A DNA stretch of 64,000 nt from Euonymus europaeus (lineage: Eukaryota; Streptophyta; Magnoliopsida; Celastrales; Celastraceae): NCBI GenBank assembly GCA_963580455.1, contig OY756958.1:27912501-27976500 (forward strand), written 5' to 3'. Below the pieces are notes generated by a model. The model made no database searches. It was given only the letters and a program-made list of their open reading frames with translations, and was not told where the DNA came from. Below are positions 1 through 11,083 of the stretch, in pieces. Positions within the stretch are counted from its first letter, which is position 1. Each line of letters opens with the position of its first letter. The position numbers and the translations under genes are program-made.

Positions 1-934
1 GATGAATCCGGGAAGGTAGAGCATGCAATTTATTACTTGAGTAAAAAGTTCACTACTTGTGAGATTAACTACTCGATGCTGGAAAAGACTTGTTGTTCAC
101 TAGCATGGGCAGCACACAGGCTCAGGCAGTACATGCTATATCATACTACTTGGTTAATCTCGAGGATGAATCCGTTAAAATATATCTTTGAGAAGCCATC
201 TCTTTCAGGAAGGATTGCCAAATGGCAGATGCTGTTATCAGAATATGACATTCAGTATAACACTCAGAAAGCCACAAAAGGGAGCGCCATAGCGGATTAT
301 CTAGCAGAACAAGCGGTATATGACTCACAATTGATGAATCCAGGATTTCCTGATGAAGAAGTTTTGGTCTTGGAGACGGAGGACCAGAAGAGCTCAAACC
401 AATGGGTTATGTTGTTTGATGGTGCCTCAAATATCGCCGGTATCGGAATTGGAGCTTCCATTTGCGTTATGCGGGTACCGGACTTCAATACGCACTTCTA
501 CCGGTGAAAGCCCTTTTGCTTTAGTATATGGGACAGAAGCGGTCCTTCCTATTGAAGTGGAGATTCCCTCATTAAGGGTGGCGGTAGAGGCAAATTTAGA
601 GGAAGCTGAATGGGTTCGAACCCGGTATGAGCATTTGAACTTCATTGAAGAAAAAAGATTGGAAGCACTTTGCAGAGGGCAACTCTATCAAAGGCGAATG
701 ATAAGAGCTCATCACAAGAAAATGCATCCTCGTTGCTTTGATGAAGGAAATCTGGTGCTAAAAATGATTCAACCACCACAGAAGGATCATCGCGGAAAAT
801 GGACTCCCACTTATGAGGGACCATATGTGGTGAAGAAATCATTTTCTGGGGGAGCAGTGATTTTGACAAAAATGGATGGGGATGATTTGCCTCATCCTGT
901 GAATGCTGATATCCTCAAGCGGTACTATGCCTAA
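1..934 (+). mobile_element. Ty3/gypsy polyprotein remnant (RNase H fused to integrase C-terminus)
   Basis: The window opens inside a pol frame. Frame 1 up to about 455 encodes the end of RT-RNase H (LSKKFTTCEINYSMLEKTC, then IADYLAEQAV) followed by the start of a second RNase H-like domain (WVMLFDGASN). Two RNase H domains in this order are known from Tat/Ogre-type gypsy elements. Around 455-470 the text jumps, in another frame, to the integrase C-terminal part (GYRTSIRTSTGESPFALVYG, then HRGKWTPTYEGPYVVKK) ending at TAA 932-934. The rest of the second RNase H and the integrase catalytic core are therefore missing, so the copy is non-autonomous. The assignment to gypsy is strong; the exact lineage is inferred. 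The 5' part lies outside the window. Confidence 0.88.
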
Positions 935-2326
935 AAAAAAAACATGGGCATTTCAATGGCTTCATAGTAGCAAGTTTGATGGCAATTGACGGAAAACATA
1001 CCAAAACTGGGGCAGTTGGTGGTATGTTTTGCCTAGGAAGGTTCTCAGTTCGTCGATGGAGGAAGAAGTTTGTTGGCTGCCCTAGAAGCTTTGGATATGA
1101 CATCGAGTCAGATGTGATCACTGTTAATTTGGTACACACCAAAACTGGGGCAGTTTTAGTGCAATCTTCGAGCTATCACAATTTCATCCTTTCATCTTGG
1201 GAAGTTCGGTTTGCCTCTCATTTCTGCACATTTCTTTACACTCTTATAATGTTCAAGTCTAAAAGATTTCCTTACCGGTTTCCGATCATTTCAAATAAAA
1301 TACTATAAAGTTCTTTGTTTCCTAGTTCAATTACTTGTCTCCTTTATTTTGAACCATTTCTAAAAGGGTTCAACATTTGCTCCTATCATTGGCACGCATA
1401 GTCATATTGCGGATTTTATTAAGACAAAGTTTTTATAAAAAGTTTTTGAAAAATTGTGCACGAGAAAATTACTTTCGACCAGAGATTAATAGATATCGGT
1501 CCTCTAAGTTGGAAAAAGGATTGAAATGGAAATTTTGTGGTCGGGGAAGATATTGACAGAAGGGGAATAATTATGCTCTAATGGCGAATACCTCCCAAAA
1601 GAAATGAAGGTACTCTAGGAGGACAAGCATTCCTGAATGCAAAAGTATGTACTCAAATAACAAATGGAAGGTATTGACCATAACAAGAATGTCTAAACAA
1701 ATGGAAGAGAGAGATAGTGCGAGAATCAAGTTTCGAAAAACCGAAAATGAAATGATGAACTAGATCCTTAATAACCAGAATGCAAAAGTACACATAGATA
1801 GCCTTGCCATCAGGAGGACAGTTCCAAGAAGGAAACATATGGGTCTGGCAATTCGCGATTGTGCGTGTTTTCTAGGGTGACGTGATCCCGAAGATGAATA
1901 AATAAATAAAGTTCAAAGGAAATGCTCAAAGCTCAGTGAACAGGGGCGTAGCGTCAGCATTCATTATCAAATCTTTTGTGTCTCATTACAAGTTTAGCAC
2001 AGGTTAGACATTTGACTTAAAACTTTGGGAATAGGACTTACGTCAAAATTTCAGTCAAGCCGGGAATGACTATAATGATTCCGAGCAGTTTATTTCTATG
2101 ATTGGCCAAGCCGGAGATGACCCCAATGATCCCGAGCATCCTATTTTTCATACACATTTTAGTCAAGCCGGGAATGACTATGATGATCCCGTGCAGTTTT
2201 ATTTTGTTAGCCAAGCCGGGAATGGCTGAAGTGATCCCGCGCATCTTTTTTGAAATTCGGCGAAAAATGGGTTTACTACTCCTTTGTGCGTCATTACTAT
2301 GTAAAGATCACACAAAGGGGGGCAGC
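935..2326 (+). mobile_element. 3' non-coding part of the gypsy element, ending in a polypurine tract
   Basis: No convincing gene. The stretch between the pol stop and the LTR edge holds two copies of an ACCAAAACTGGGGCAG motif (around 1000 and 1138) and a cluster of diverged tandem repeats (2054-2245). A purine-rich tract (CACAAAGGGGGGCAGC, 2311-2326) lies directly before TGTAGTACCCC, the expected position of a polypurine tract and 3' LTR start. Long non-coding 3' regions with tandem repeats are known in Tat/Ogre elements. Confidence 0.65.
2054..2245 (+). repeat. Four diverged tandem repeats, period about 48-57 bp
   Basis: The core CAAGCCGGGAATGACT, followed by a GATGATCCCG-like block, starts at 2056, 2107, 2164 and 2212. 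Spacing is 51, 57 and 48 bp. Copies differ by substitutions and small indels. The cluster sits inside the retrotransposon 3' region, so it is best read as part of that element. Confidence 0.8.
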
Positions 2327-2467
2327 TGTAGTACCCCATTTTGTCCGGACTAGTTTTTGTTTTGTTAAATAATAATAATAACATTATTAATAAATATTAA
2401 AAAGAGGAAATAAGGGAAGAGGAAGAGAAGACAAAAAAAGAAAAGAAGGTGGTTGATTTAGTGGGGT
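2327..2467 (+). repeat. Left arm of a perfect 141-bp inverted repeat (LTR edge)
   Basis: It begins TGTAGTACCCCATTTTG immediately after the polypurine tract, as a 3' LTR would. Its full 141 bp is the exact reverse complement of 2833-2973; I compared the arms base by base and found no mismatch. Confidence 0.92.
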
Positions 2468-2832
2468 CAAGAGTGTTTATGGTGATGACAGTGATCTAAG
2501 TTATGAGATGAGGTTAGATGATGGTTACGGGTTCAAGGGAAGTGAGGTTGATAGTCTCTTCCCTAGTGGTTAGGTGACGATGGTATAAGTTCAGAGGAGT
2601 GTGATGGTGATGGTCACTGTGTGTGAGGGAGTCTCTGCCTATGTGAGAATTAGAGATCAAGAGGTGATTTTGGGAAGGTGTTGTTCCGGCCCCCCCCCCC
2701 CTCTATGGGTGATGGTATTAGATATATGCTAAAAATACAACCATAAAGTCAAACAATAATTCCCCAAAATCAGCCACTAATCAAGCAATAATCCCCAAAA
2801 TCAGCAACTAATCCCACTAAAATCAGCCACTA

Positions 2833-2973
2833 ACCCCACTAAATCAACCACCTTCTTTTCTTTTTTTGTCTTCTCTTCCTCTTCCCTTATTTCCTCTTTT
2901 TAATATTTATTAATAATGTTATTATTATTATTTAACAAAACAAAAACTAGTCCGGACAAAATGGGGTACTACA
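2833..2973 (-). repeat. Right arm of the perfect 141-bp inverted repeat
   Basis: Exact reverse complement of 2327-2467, ending TGGGGTACTACA. The 365-bp spacer holds a 13-14-base C run near 2690 and short AATCAGCCACTAAT-like repeats (2764-2836). Beyond 2973 the sequence is unrelated. Confidence 0.92.
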
Positions 2974-4315
2974 TACTGAAATAAGATTTCGTAAGGTTAC
3001 GCATATGATCATCTGATGATAAAAGTCTCATGAAGTATTTTCTTTTGTTATGTAAAGCTCTATGCTGAATCTTTAGCACACTTCTAAGGAGGATCGCCAT
3101 ATATCTATCCACTCTATGGACTTGGGGAGCTGCCACACACGAAGCCGATTTGCATAACCACAATGGTTCAGACTCTAAAGAGGTATATTACTTTTGTGTA
3201 GGGTTGGACTCGGTTTTCAAATAATGATTTCACTTGATGTGAAATTGCATTTTTTTTGTTACCGAATAGCCCATAAAAGAGAACATTTTGATGCAAAGCC
3301 AATGACTAGCAAATGACTAATAAAAAAAAGGATCCACATTTGCTTTGGAGGATGACGTGAAGCACCATTTTTTGGGATTAGCAATTGAATGTGCATTTGT
3401 CATATGCTGACGAGTTTTTCCCAAGCATAAGGGAGAGGTAGAAAATACATGAATATTGTATATAAAATTAGTTTATTTTATTGTAGAAACCTATATATTT
3501 TCCTGTCTGACTATTTGTTCGAGTGAAATTAAAGGGGTTCATGGGGAGCAATACAGTCATTTTCCAGATGCCATTACATCCGCTTTCTCTAATTTTTTTG
3601 AAACATCTTTTGATATGTTATTCAATCTTATTTTTTTGAAATCTCATTTATATGTTATTCAATCTTGATTTCTCTACACAAAATTTCTCTTTCTTCGACT
3701 TTACTGTTTTTTGAAAGATTTTCAAGCCTGTTAGAACTGAACCAAAATTTAGAACTGATGAGTGATGACTGTACTGAAACTTAGAGCAATCCTTCATTTT
3801 GAAATAATTATTTTACTATTAGCATGGTTTTGACGAATCCAATATCATGTTGTGTTTTAAAATATTTTAGTTGGAACTCTATTTCAGTAATTTGGTATTT
3901 TCCATGAGATGGGGAATGAAAACTACTAGCCCACACGAGTTTTGTGAATAAGTGATTGTGTTGAGTCGTATAGCTTCTCATATGTTATGGCTTATCCCTT
4001 TTTTGACAGATATTGATTCACAAACCCTTTCTTCTTTCTTCTATATTTTCAGAGAGAGGGAATTCAGACAAAAGTTATTGTCAAACGTAAACAAATTATA
4101 AGCAATATTCTGACCGTAGGCCGGCCATCAAAGCAAACACAAGAGAATAGAAAACAATGTAACAAAAGCGAGTCAAAATTTTAACCAAAAATAACTATGT
4201 ATAAGGAAGTCCTGCTATGTTCCTCCACAGTATGTATAGAAATACTGTGTTTGTAATTGTATTCATATGTGTGTGTACTTGAAGTATAATGAAGCTGACT
4301 ATATTATATTGTTCT
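2974..4315. other. Intergenic, no gene seen
   Basis: AT-rich sequence with only short chance open frames. I see no conserved protein, repeat array or RNA gene. It separates the retrotransposon remnant from the kinase fragment. Confidence 0.6.
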
Positions 4316-4939
4316 GCGACAGCTAGAGGGCCTGACACACCAATTGATTGGCCAACCAGAATGAGAATAACACAAGGCATGACAAGAAGCTTGCTCTACC
4401 TTCACAAGAATGAGAACATCATCCATGGAAACCTCACATCAAGCAATATCCTTCTTGATGAGCAGACCAATGCAAAGATAGCAGACTACGGCCTTTCTCG
4501 TCTAATGACAGCAGCCGCCAATGCTAATGTGATCGCCACTGGTGGAGCTTTGGGCTACAGAGCACCTGAGCTTTCCAAGCTCAAGAAAGCCAACACCAAA
4601 ACTGATGTGTATAGCCTTGATGTGATAATCCTAGAATTTCTAACGGAGAAGTCTCCAGGAGAGACCATGAATGGAGTGGATTTGCTTCAATGAGTTGCCT
4701 CAACTGTGAAGGAGGAGTGGACGAATGAAGTGTTCAACCTGAAATTGATGAAGGATGCACCTGCAATTGGTAATGAGCTGCTCAATACATTGAAATTGGC
4801 ATTGCATTGCGTTGATCCTTCGCCTACAGCAAGACCAGAAGTTCAACAGGTCCTTCAGCAAGTTGAAGAGATTAAATCAGAAGCAGGTACATATGGAGGA
4901 GATGGTGGAACTGCTGCTGGAACAAGCGAGGAGAAGTAA
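4316..4939 (+). pseudogene. IMK2-like LRR receptor kinase, C-terminal fragment with in-frame stop
   Basis: Only the C-terminal half of a kinase domain is present, from roughly [14 protein letters not shown] to the natural C-terminus at TAA 4937-4939. Motifs: HGN at the catalytic loop (HRD in active kinases), [33 protein letters not shown] and [10 protein letters not shown]. These match the IMK2/PRK-type inactive receptor-like kinases of meristems. TGA at 4691-4693 replaces the expected Trp codon in the LLQ-W-VAS segment; the frame then resumes unchanged for 82 codons. LRR ectodomain, membrane segment and kinase N-lobe are absent upstream, so this is a truncated duplicate and not a working gene. 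Confidence 0.85.
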
Positions 4940-7110
4940 TGGTAGAGATATACTTGAGTATTGCATATAGATTAGTACCACTAACAATTCTTTCATTCTT
5001 GATTACTTGTTTTCCACTTCCGAGTAAGCTTTCAGGTCTGCAAATACAAGTTTGTTTAGCATTTTGAGTTTTTAAGAAAATTTTGCCTACTTTGAACCCA
5101 TTTACTCAGCTAAAGTCTCTGGTGCTGCTGTGTGCTTTGAATTGTCGTTTACGTACATGTTCATGGAAGATTGACTTTGTCGACAAATCTATGATTCTTC
5201 TTGTATGACTGTGTCAATACTATTAGAATGTTCTATTTTGGGCACTTTTAAGGAACAGAGAGATTCATGTTCTATTTGCATACACGTTCTCTCTTTTTTT
5301 TTTTAAATTTTGAAGTTATTTTTCAGTGATTTATATTATTTTTTGTGTGTTTTTTTTAATAACAATCAAACGTGTTTTTAGCTTTGTTCTCTGTTTAACG
5401 AAAAATGAAAATAGAAAAAACATAGAAAACTAAACGTAACCAACTTCTGGATTTGGGTGATAAATAATACTGATTTCCTGAGTTGCTAGTGTGAACTCTT
5501 AATGACCGATTGTGCGGACAGGATTTGCAAAATTAGCACCAACCACCATAAAACTACCCTTTAATAATGAAAACCCCAACCAATCAAAGACTTTCAAACG
5601 AAAGTGCTAAAAAGTTATTGAGTTTAATTAACAGGTTGATGAGATAAACAACTTTGACAAGGAGACTTATCTTCTTCAATCTGTCTCCATTAATCTTTAT
5701 CCAAATTTTATATATTCTTTTTTTTCAATAAAAAATCTCTAGGTCAATAACTAACTTTACCAACTAAATTTGTTAAATGTCTTATTATTATATGTTGTTC
5801 ACCTATCTCTCTTCCACCTTATCTATCGCTTTCTGTTGACATGTTTACATCCAAAGAGGCTTAACGGCTGTTGCAATTAGATGGTAAGTATATACTTCTT
5901 ACACAACTTACCATTAAAGCCTTGCCATTAAATCATATATAATCACTTAAGCTTCAAGAAATCTGGTACAATTATATTGCATTGGATCAACATGCACCAT
6001 TTTAAGTAAAAATTGGGAAATCTTTTAAATTTTTGCTTTTCAAGTAACATAATATCAGTTCTATAATCCCATTGGCAACTCGAACAATTTTTATTGGTTC
6101 GTTTATGTTGATCTGTATTCCGAATGAGCAAATTTTGTATCGTGTCGTTCTCGGATGTATAAAAAAACTTGTCAAGACAAGCAACCAAATCTAAAATGGC
6201 ATATAATAACTCATTCAATTATACCTTTTCAAGGATCTCTTACTAAATTATTTTTAAGAAGTTTGACATATATATAATCTTTGGTATATTATTCTATTTA
6301 CCACCTAATAAGAGAAGACTATGTAGCATACACCCAAGTTTTCTTTCAAAATAAACGATAACTAATCAGCTTCACAGTTAACCTAAGCTGAAGACTTCAT
6401 CATCCACATAAGTATCTAGAATCATTTGAAATTTTGACTTTATTAATTAGTCGGCAGGCTTGTTCTATTTCAGCATAAATTTTCCCAATAATTTGTGCTA
6501 TTATTTTAGATCCAAGAGAAAAATCAATTTACTCTGTTTTTTTAGGTACCATTTATTGAAGGCCTTACAGTTGAAAATTTGAAAATGAGAGAAGTAATTA
6601 GCAAGAATATTGTATTATCTCATTCTTAATAAGTATATATACAGTATAAGTATACGCTACACACATGTATATATGTCTCAAAATGTACTTCCAACTCTGC
6701 TTTACCCTTAATGGGATTTTCTTATACTAAAGAAAATATTAGATATAGAAATGTCAAGAAGACAAGGAGGGTTGAAAGTTCCTAATCAATCTCTCTGTCA
6801 AAGAAGAAATATGAGTTTTGACTGTTAATGCTTTGTCCAATTGCCTTTGTGTTGGTTTTTAGCTGTATTTCTTGACATAAATAAGTCCACCGTCTCTAAT
6901 AGTATGGACATGAAGACTTGAATAACATAAAATATAATTTGTAAACTCAGAAAGTACAACTACTTAAAACAAAGAGAAGTGTATGAAGATCAAGACCCCA
7001 ATATTTTGTTATTTTTATTGAAAATGATGGTGATGATATATGTATACATATATTGCTTTGTTTGAATTTCAACCTCCCTAGTTACAGAGACTTGTAAAGC
7101 AAGCATTCAT
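4940..7110. other. Intergenic, no gene seen
   Basis: About 2.2 kb of AT-rich DNA between the kinase fragment and the first laccase. Only short frames without recognisable content occur. Confidence 0.55.
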
Positions 7111-7217
7111 AGAAATTATTCACTTCTGATAGGCTAGTGGGTGTAACAACTCCTAATAGGGTTGAACTAAGTCTACCAAGGAAATCCGACCAATTCAGCT
7201 TCATCAGAACTATATAA
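7111..7217 (+). promoter_or_regulatory. Laccase-1 promoter: block conserved with laccase-2, plus TATA box
   Basis: The stretch from AGAAATTATTCAC through GATAGGCTAG and TGTAACAACT (7111-7152) closely resembles 10871-10913 upstream of the second laccase. TATATAAA at 7211-7218 lies about 75 bp before the ATG, a good TATA position for a gene with a short leader. Confidence 0.65.
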
Positions 7218-7288
7218 ACCCCCCTCTTCCCTCTAATTTTTCTCACACAAGTTACATTACAACCTTAACAATCTCTCAATTAGTTGAA

Positions 7289-9360
7289 ATGGAGTCTTTC
7301 AGCAGCAGTTTTGCATACCATTCTTGCCTTTTCTTCTTAGGCATTTTGCTTATGTTTGCCAATGCAAATGCCAGAATTCATTCTCATGACTTTGTTGTAA
7401 GTCCTTTTGTTCCTTCGTTGTGAGTCTTTGCATTTTACATTAGATTTTGTTTGTCATTTATTGGGTTTTGTATTGGAACAGGTTCAAGCAACACCAGTGA
7501 AGAGGCTGTGCAAAACCCATAACAGAATCACTGTTAATGGGATGTATCCTGGACCAACATTGGAAGTTAACAATGGTGACACTCTTGTTGTCAAAGTCAC
7601 CAACAGAGCTCAATACAATGTCACCATTCATTGGCATGGTGTGAGGCAATTCAGAACAGGATGGGCAGATGGACCAGAATTTGTGACACAGTGTCCAATT
7701 AGGCCAGGAGGGAGTTACACTTACAGATTTACAATTCAAGGACAGGAAGGGACATTGTGGTGGCATGCTCATAGTTCATGGCTTAGAGCTAGTGTCTATG
7801 GAGCTCTAATCATCCACCCAAAACAAGGATCTCCATACCCTTTCCCTAAGCCGAACCGCGAAACGCCAATTCTTCTTGGTAATGATTCTCTCATTGGTTC
7901 TATGTATGCATGTATTCCCTGAATTTAACTAGTGACTTTGTTTGATGTTGCTGATGATCAGGCGAATGGTGGAAATCAGACCCGATTGCGGTTGTGAGGC
8001 AGGCTACAAGAACAGGAGCAGCTCCAAATATTTCTGATGCATATACCATTAATGGTCAACCTGGAGATCTCTATAATTGCTCCAGAAAGGGTTTGCTTCT
8101 CTACACAAAATTTATTTATTGTCTATGTAACACAAGTGTTTGATTAAAAGACTGATTGATATCATTCCTGTTTGCCTGTGTAGATACTGTAATTGTTCCA
8201 ATAAACTCTGGAGAGACCAACCTTCTCAGAGTCATCAATGCAGCCTTGAACCAAGAACTCTTCTTCACAATTGCTAATCACAAGTTCACCGTAGTCGGTG
8301 CTGATGCATCTTACCTGAAGCCCTTCACCACATCAGTCCTAATGCTTGGACCTGGACAGACAACTGATGTTCTGATCAAAGGTGATCAGGCACCAGGTCG
8401 ATATTACATGGCTGCGATTCCCTACCAAAGTGCCCAAAATGCACCATTCGACAACACTACTACGACAGCGATTCTCGAATACAAGTCCTCCTCTTGCAAG
8501 AATTGCCGTTCGAGCAGTCCAGTCATGCCTCCTCTACCGGCTTTCAATGATACTAACACTGCAACAGCCTTCACTACAAGTCTCAGAAGTCCTACCAAAG
8601 TTCTTGTCCCAACTGTTATCGACGAGAATCTCTTCTTCACAGTAGGGCTAGGACTCAACAGCTGCCCCAGAAACTTCAATTCTAACCAGTGTCAAGGGCC
8701 TAATGGAACGCGATTCACAGCTAGCATGAACAATGTATCTTTTGTTCTTCCATCAAACTTCTCTCTACTGCAAGCTCACAAGCAAGGCATACCAGGAGTT
8801 TTCACCACTGATTTCCCAGCAAATCCACCGCTGAAGTTCGATTACACCGGCAATGTGAGCAGGTCACTCTGGCAACCTGTTGCCGCAACAAAAGTGTACA
8901 AGTTGAAATATGGTGCTAGAGTCCAAATTGTGTTGCAAGGCACAAGCATCTTCACTCCAGAGAACCACCCAATTCACCTTCACGGATATGATTTCTACAT
9001 CATCGCAGAGGGTTTTGGAAACTTCAATGCCAATACTGATACATCCAAGTTCAACCTCGTGGATCCTCCTCAGAGAAATACAGTTGCTGTCCCAGTGAAC
9101 GGATGGGCAGTCATTAGATTCGTGGCGGACAATCCAGGTAAAATCTCACTGACAAGTAACAACCTTCCCATGATTATGAATTACACCATTTTTACTCTGC
9201 TTTAACTTATCATTCTTTGACAAAAATAGGTGTTTGGCTAATGCACTGTCACTTGGATGTTCATATCACTTGGGGTCTGGCCATGGCATTCTTGGTGGAG
9301 GATGGGGTTGGAAAATTTCAGACTTTACAGGCTGCTCCAGCAGACCTGCCTGTTTGTTAA
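7289..9360 (+). CDS. Laccase (multicopper oxidase), tandem copy 1
   Basis: Five exons by splice sites and phase: 7289-7396, 7482-7878, 7962-8090, 8184-9137, 9230-9360; 572 aa, normal for plant laccases. A signal peptide ([14 protein letters not shown]) predicts secretion to the cell wall, where laccases oxidise monolignols or other phenolics with O2. Copper sites: HWHG at about residue 86, WHAH at about 130, HPIHLHG, and HCHLDVH near 535 with the T1 Cys. Leu ten residues after that Cys is the axial position, as usual in plant laccases. Many NxS/T sites suggest glycosylation. The sequence resembles the LAC14 branch as I remember it, so the subgroup is tentative. Compared with copy 2 it lacks the intron splitting the HWHG codons, and exon 2 (397 bp) equals 152+245. 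Confidence 0.95.
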
Positions 9361-10870
9361 GATCATCAACATAGATGCTACACATTATTGAATTCCATGC
9401 TTTAAAGCTCAAATAATAAGCTTTGTTTTTTTTGTTTCTGTAATCCTAGTTTTGGAGTTCGGTGCATTCAGCATTTTTTCCCCCATTTGGGAATTTAGAT
9501 GAAGAAGATTTGTTTACAGGGTTCCAATTATCGAAAATTTTAAATGTAATTTCTTTTATAGAAAATTAAGATGTTTGCTACTATTGTAATACAATTATTT
9601 CTTGATAATTCAGCTCCTTATATGGAAAATACAATATAATCCTCCTCCTCCTTACATCCTTTTCATGGAAACAAGAAAGAAAATATTTTTCATTCTGACA
9701 ATATAACTTCCCAGCCATCCATAACTAACTAAAATACAAAACAAGATTAAACTTTGATAGCAGATTGTCTTCATCTCTCTAGAAGGTCTTCACCTTGAAG
9801 ATAAGGGCTTCAAGTGGGTATGTTAGCCTTTGGGTTGTCTATTGGAATGGCCCATCAATTGATATGGGCTGGGCTGTTGTTATGAGTTATTCAAGCCTTT
9901 CAGTTTACAACAATGGTCCAGCCCGATCCAATCATTCACATATCTATCATTAAATTGAAAAATAAATGTTTAATGGGCTAAGGCTTAGACCCGAGTGTAC
10001 AGAAGAAGAAAAAAATCCCCCACAATTTTAATTTTATCCAATATCTCTCTCTTAATTTTCCAAAATAAATTTGTCTGATAAAATGAATTTAAGGAAAAAC
10101 ACGTCCAGATGAATGAAGACAAAAAAAATTGTACAGTTTTACTGCATCAAGACAATTAAAATCGTGTATCTGGTTTCGAATGAAATTGCATTGGAACCAA
10201 CATTATATAAGCATATGCAACTCTAATATTTCTATTTATTATTCTCAATAAAAAATATGAAAGTAACCGACTACTTTGATCGCATTCGCATAACATCGAC
10301 AAAGGAAAACTTGCCTTTAATTAAAGATGACAATATCTCGTTAAATTTATTAATAGTCTCATTTATGATAAAATTTAATTTTAAAATTTGTTTCGAGTTT
10401 AAATGTGTTCTTTTTTATTTTACAAAAACGTGAGGACTCGTTAGTGCAAAGGACGGCAATCTACCTTTGAAATTAACATTGATGTCATAATATGGAGAGT
10501 TGAATCTTTGACTGTAGAACTCATAAAATGCCAAATCAAACATCATATATACATATGATATACCAGATACTAAGAAAAAGCTAGCTATTGCCCGTTGCTC
10601 ACATAATAAAAGAAAGAAAAATATAAAATCTAGAAAGAAATGCCCAGTGTTTGACTAATATGCTTGTCTTTTCTTTTGAATCATATGTTTTTCCATAAGA
10701 TATAAATGCTACATTAATTACAACACAAGAAAACATTAAAATATGTCATTTTTAAACTATTCAACTTGTAATTGGTCTTATTTTAGTTATTAATCAAGAA
10801 ACTTGATTAACAGACAACCCTTTTTTGCTTAAATTTTTCCCTACACAAATACTTGTATACCAAGGACTTA
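9361..10870. other. Intergenic spacer between the laccases
   Basis: AT-rich 1.5 kb containing the 3' UTR of copy 1 and the distal promoter of copy 2. No gene, transposon end or RNA gene recognised. Confidence 0.55.
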
Positions 10871-11020
10871 AGAAATTACACTCTCATTGATAGGCCAGTT
10901 TGGTGCAACAACTTGTTAATTTAAGGCTTAAATCCAATACCACTTTTGATGAATCAAAGCTAATCTGCCAACCCCAAACAACTCTTGCAGCAAAATCCCC
11001 CATAAAGTTTCCTATAAAAA
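10871..11020 (+). promoter_or_regulatory. Laccase-2 promoter: conserved block and TATA box
   Basis: AGAAATTACACTC through GATAGGCCAG and GTGCAACAACT (10871-10913) parallels the copy 1 block. CCTATAAAAA at 11011-11020 is a TATA box about 65-70 bp before the ATG. Confidence 0.65.
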
Positions 11021-11083
11021 GAACCCCATTTTTTTTCTTACTTTCTTACCACCATTCACCAAAACAATTCATCATCAATAGAG

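Noticed and set aside
2054..2245. Regularly spaced repeats considered as a CRISPR array
   Set aside because: Eukaryotic context, diverged units of variable length, no unique spacers of constant size and position inside a retrotransposon.
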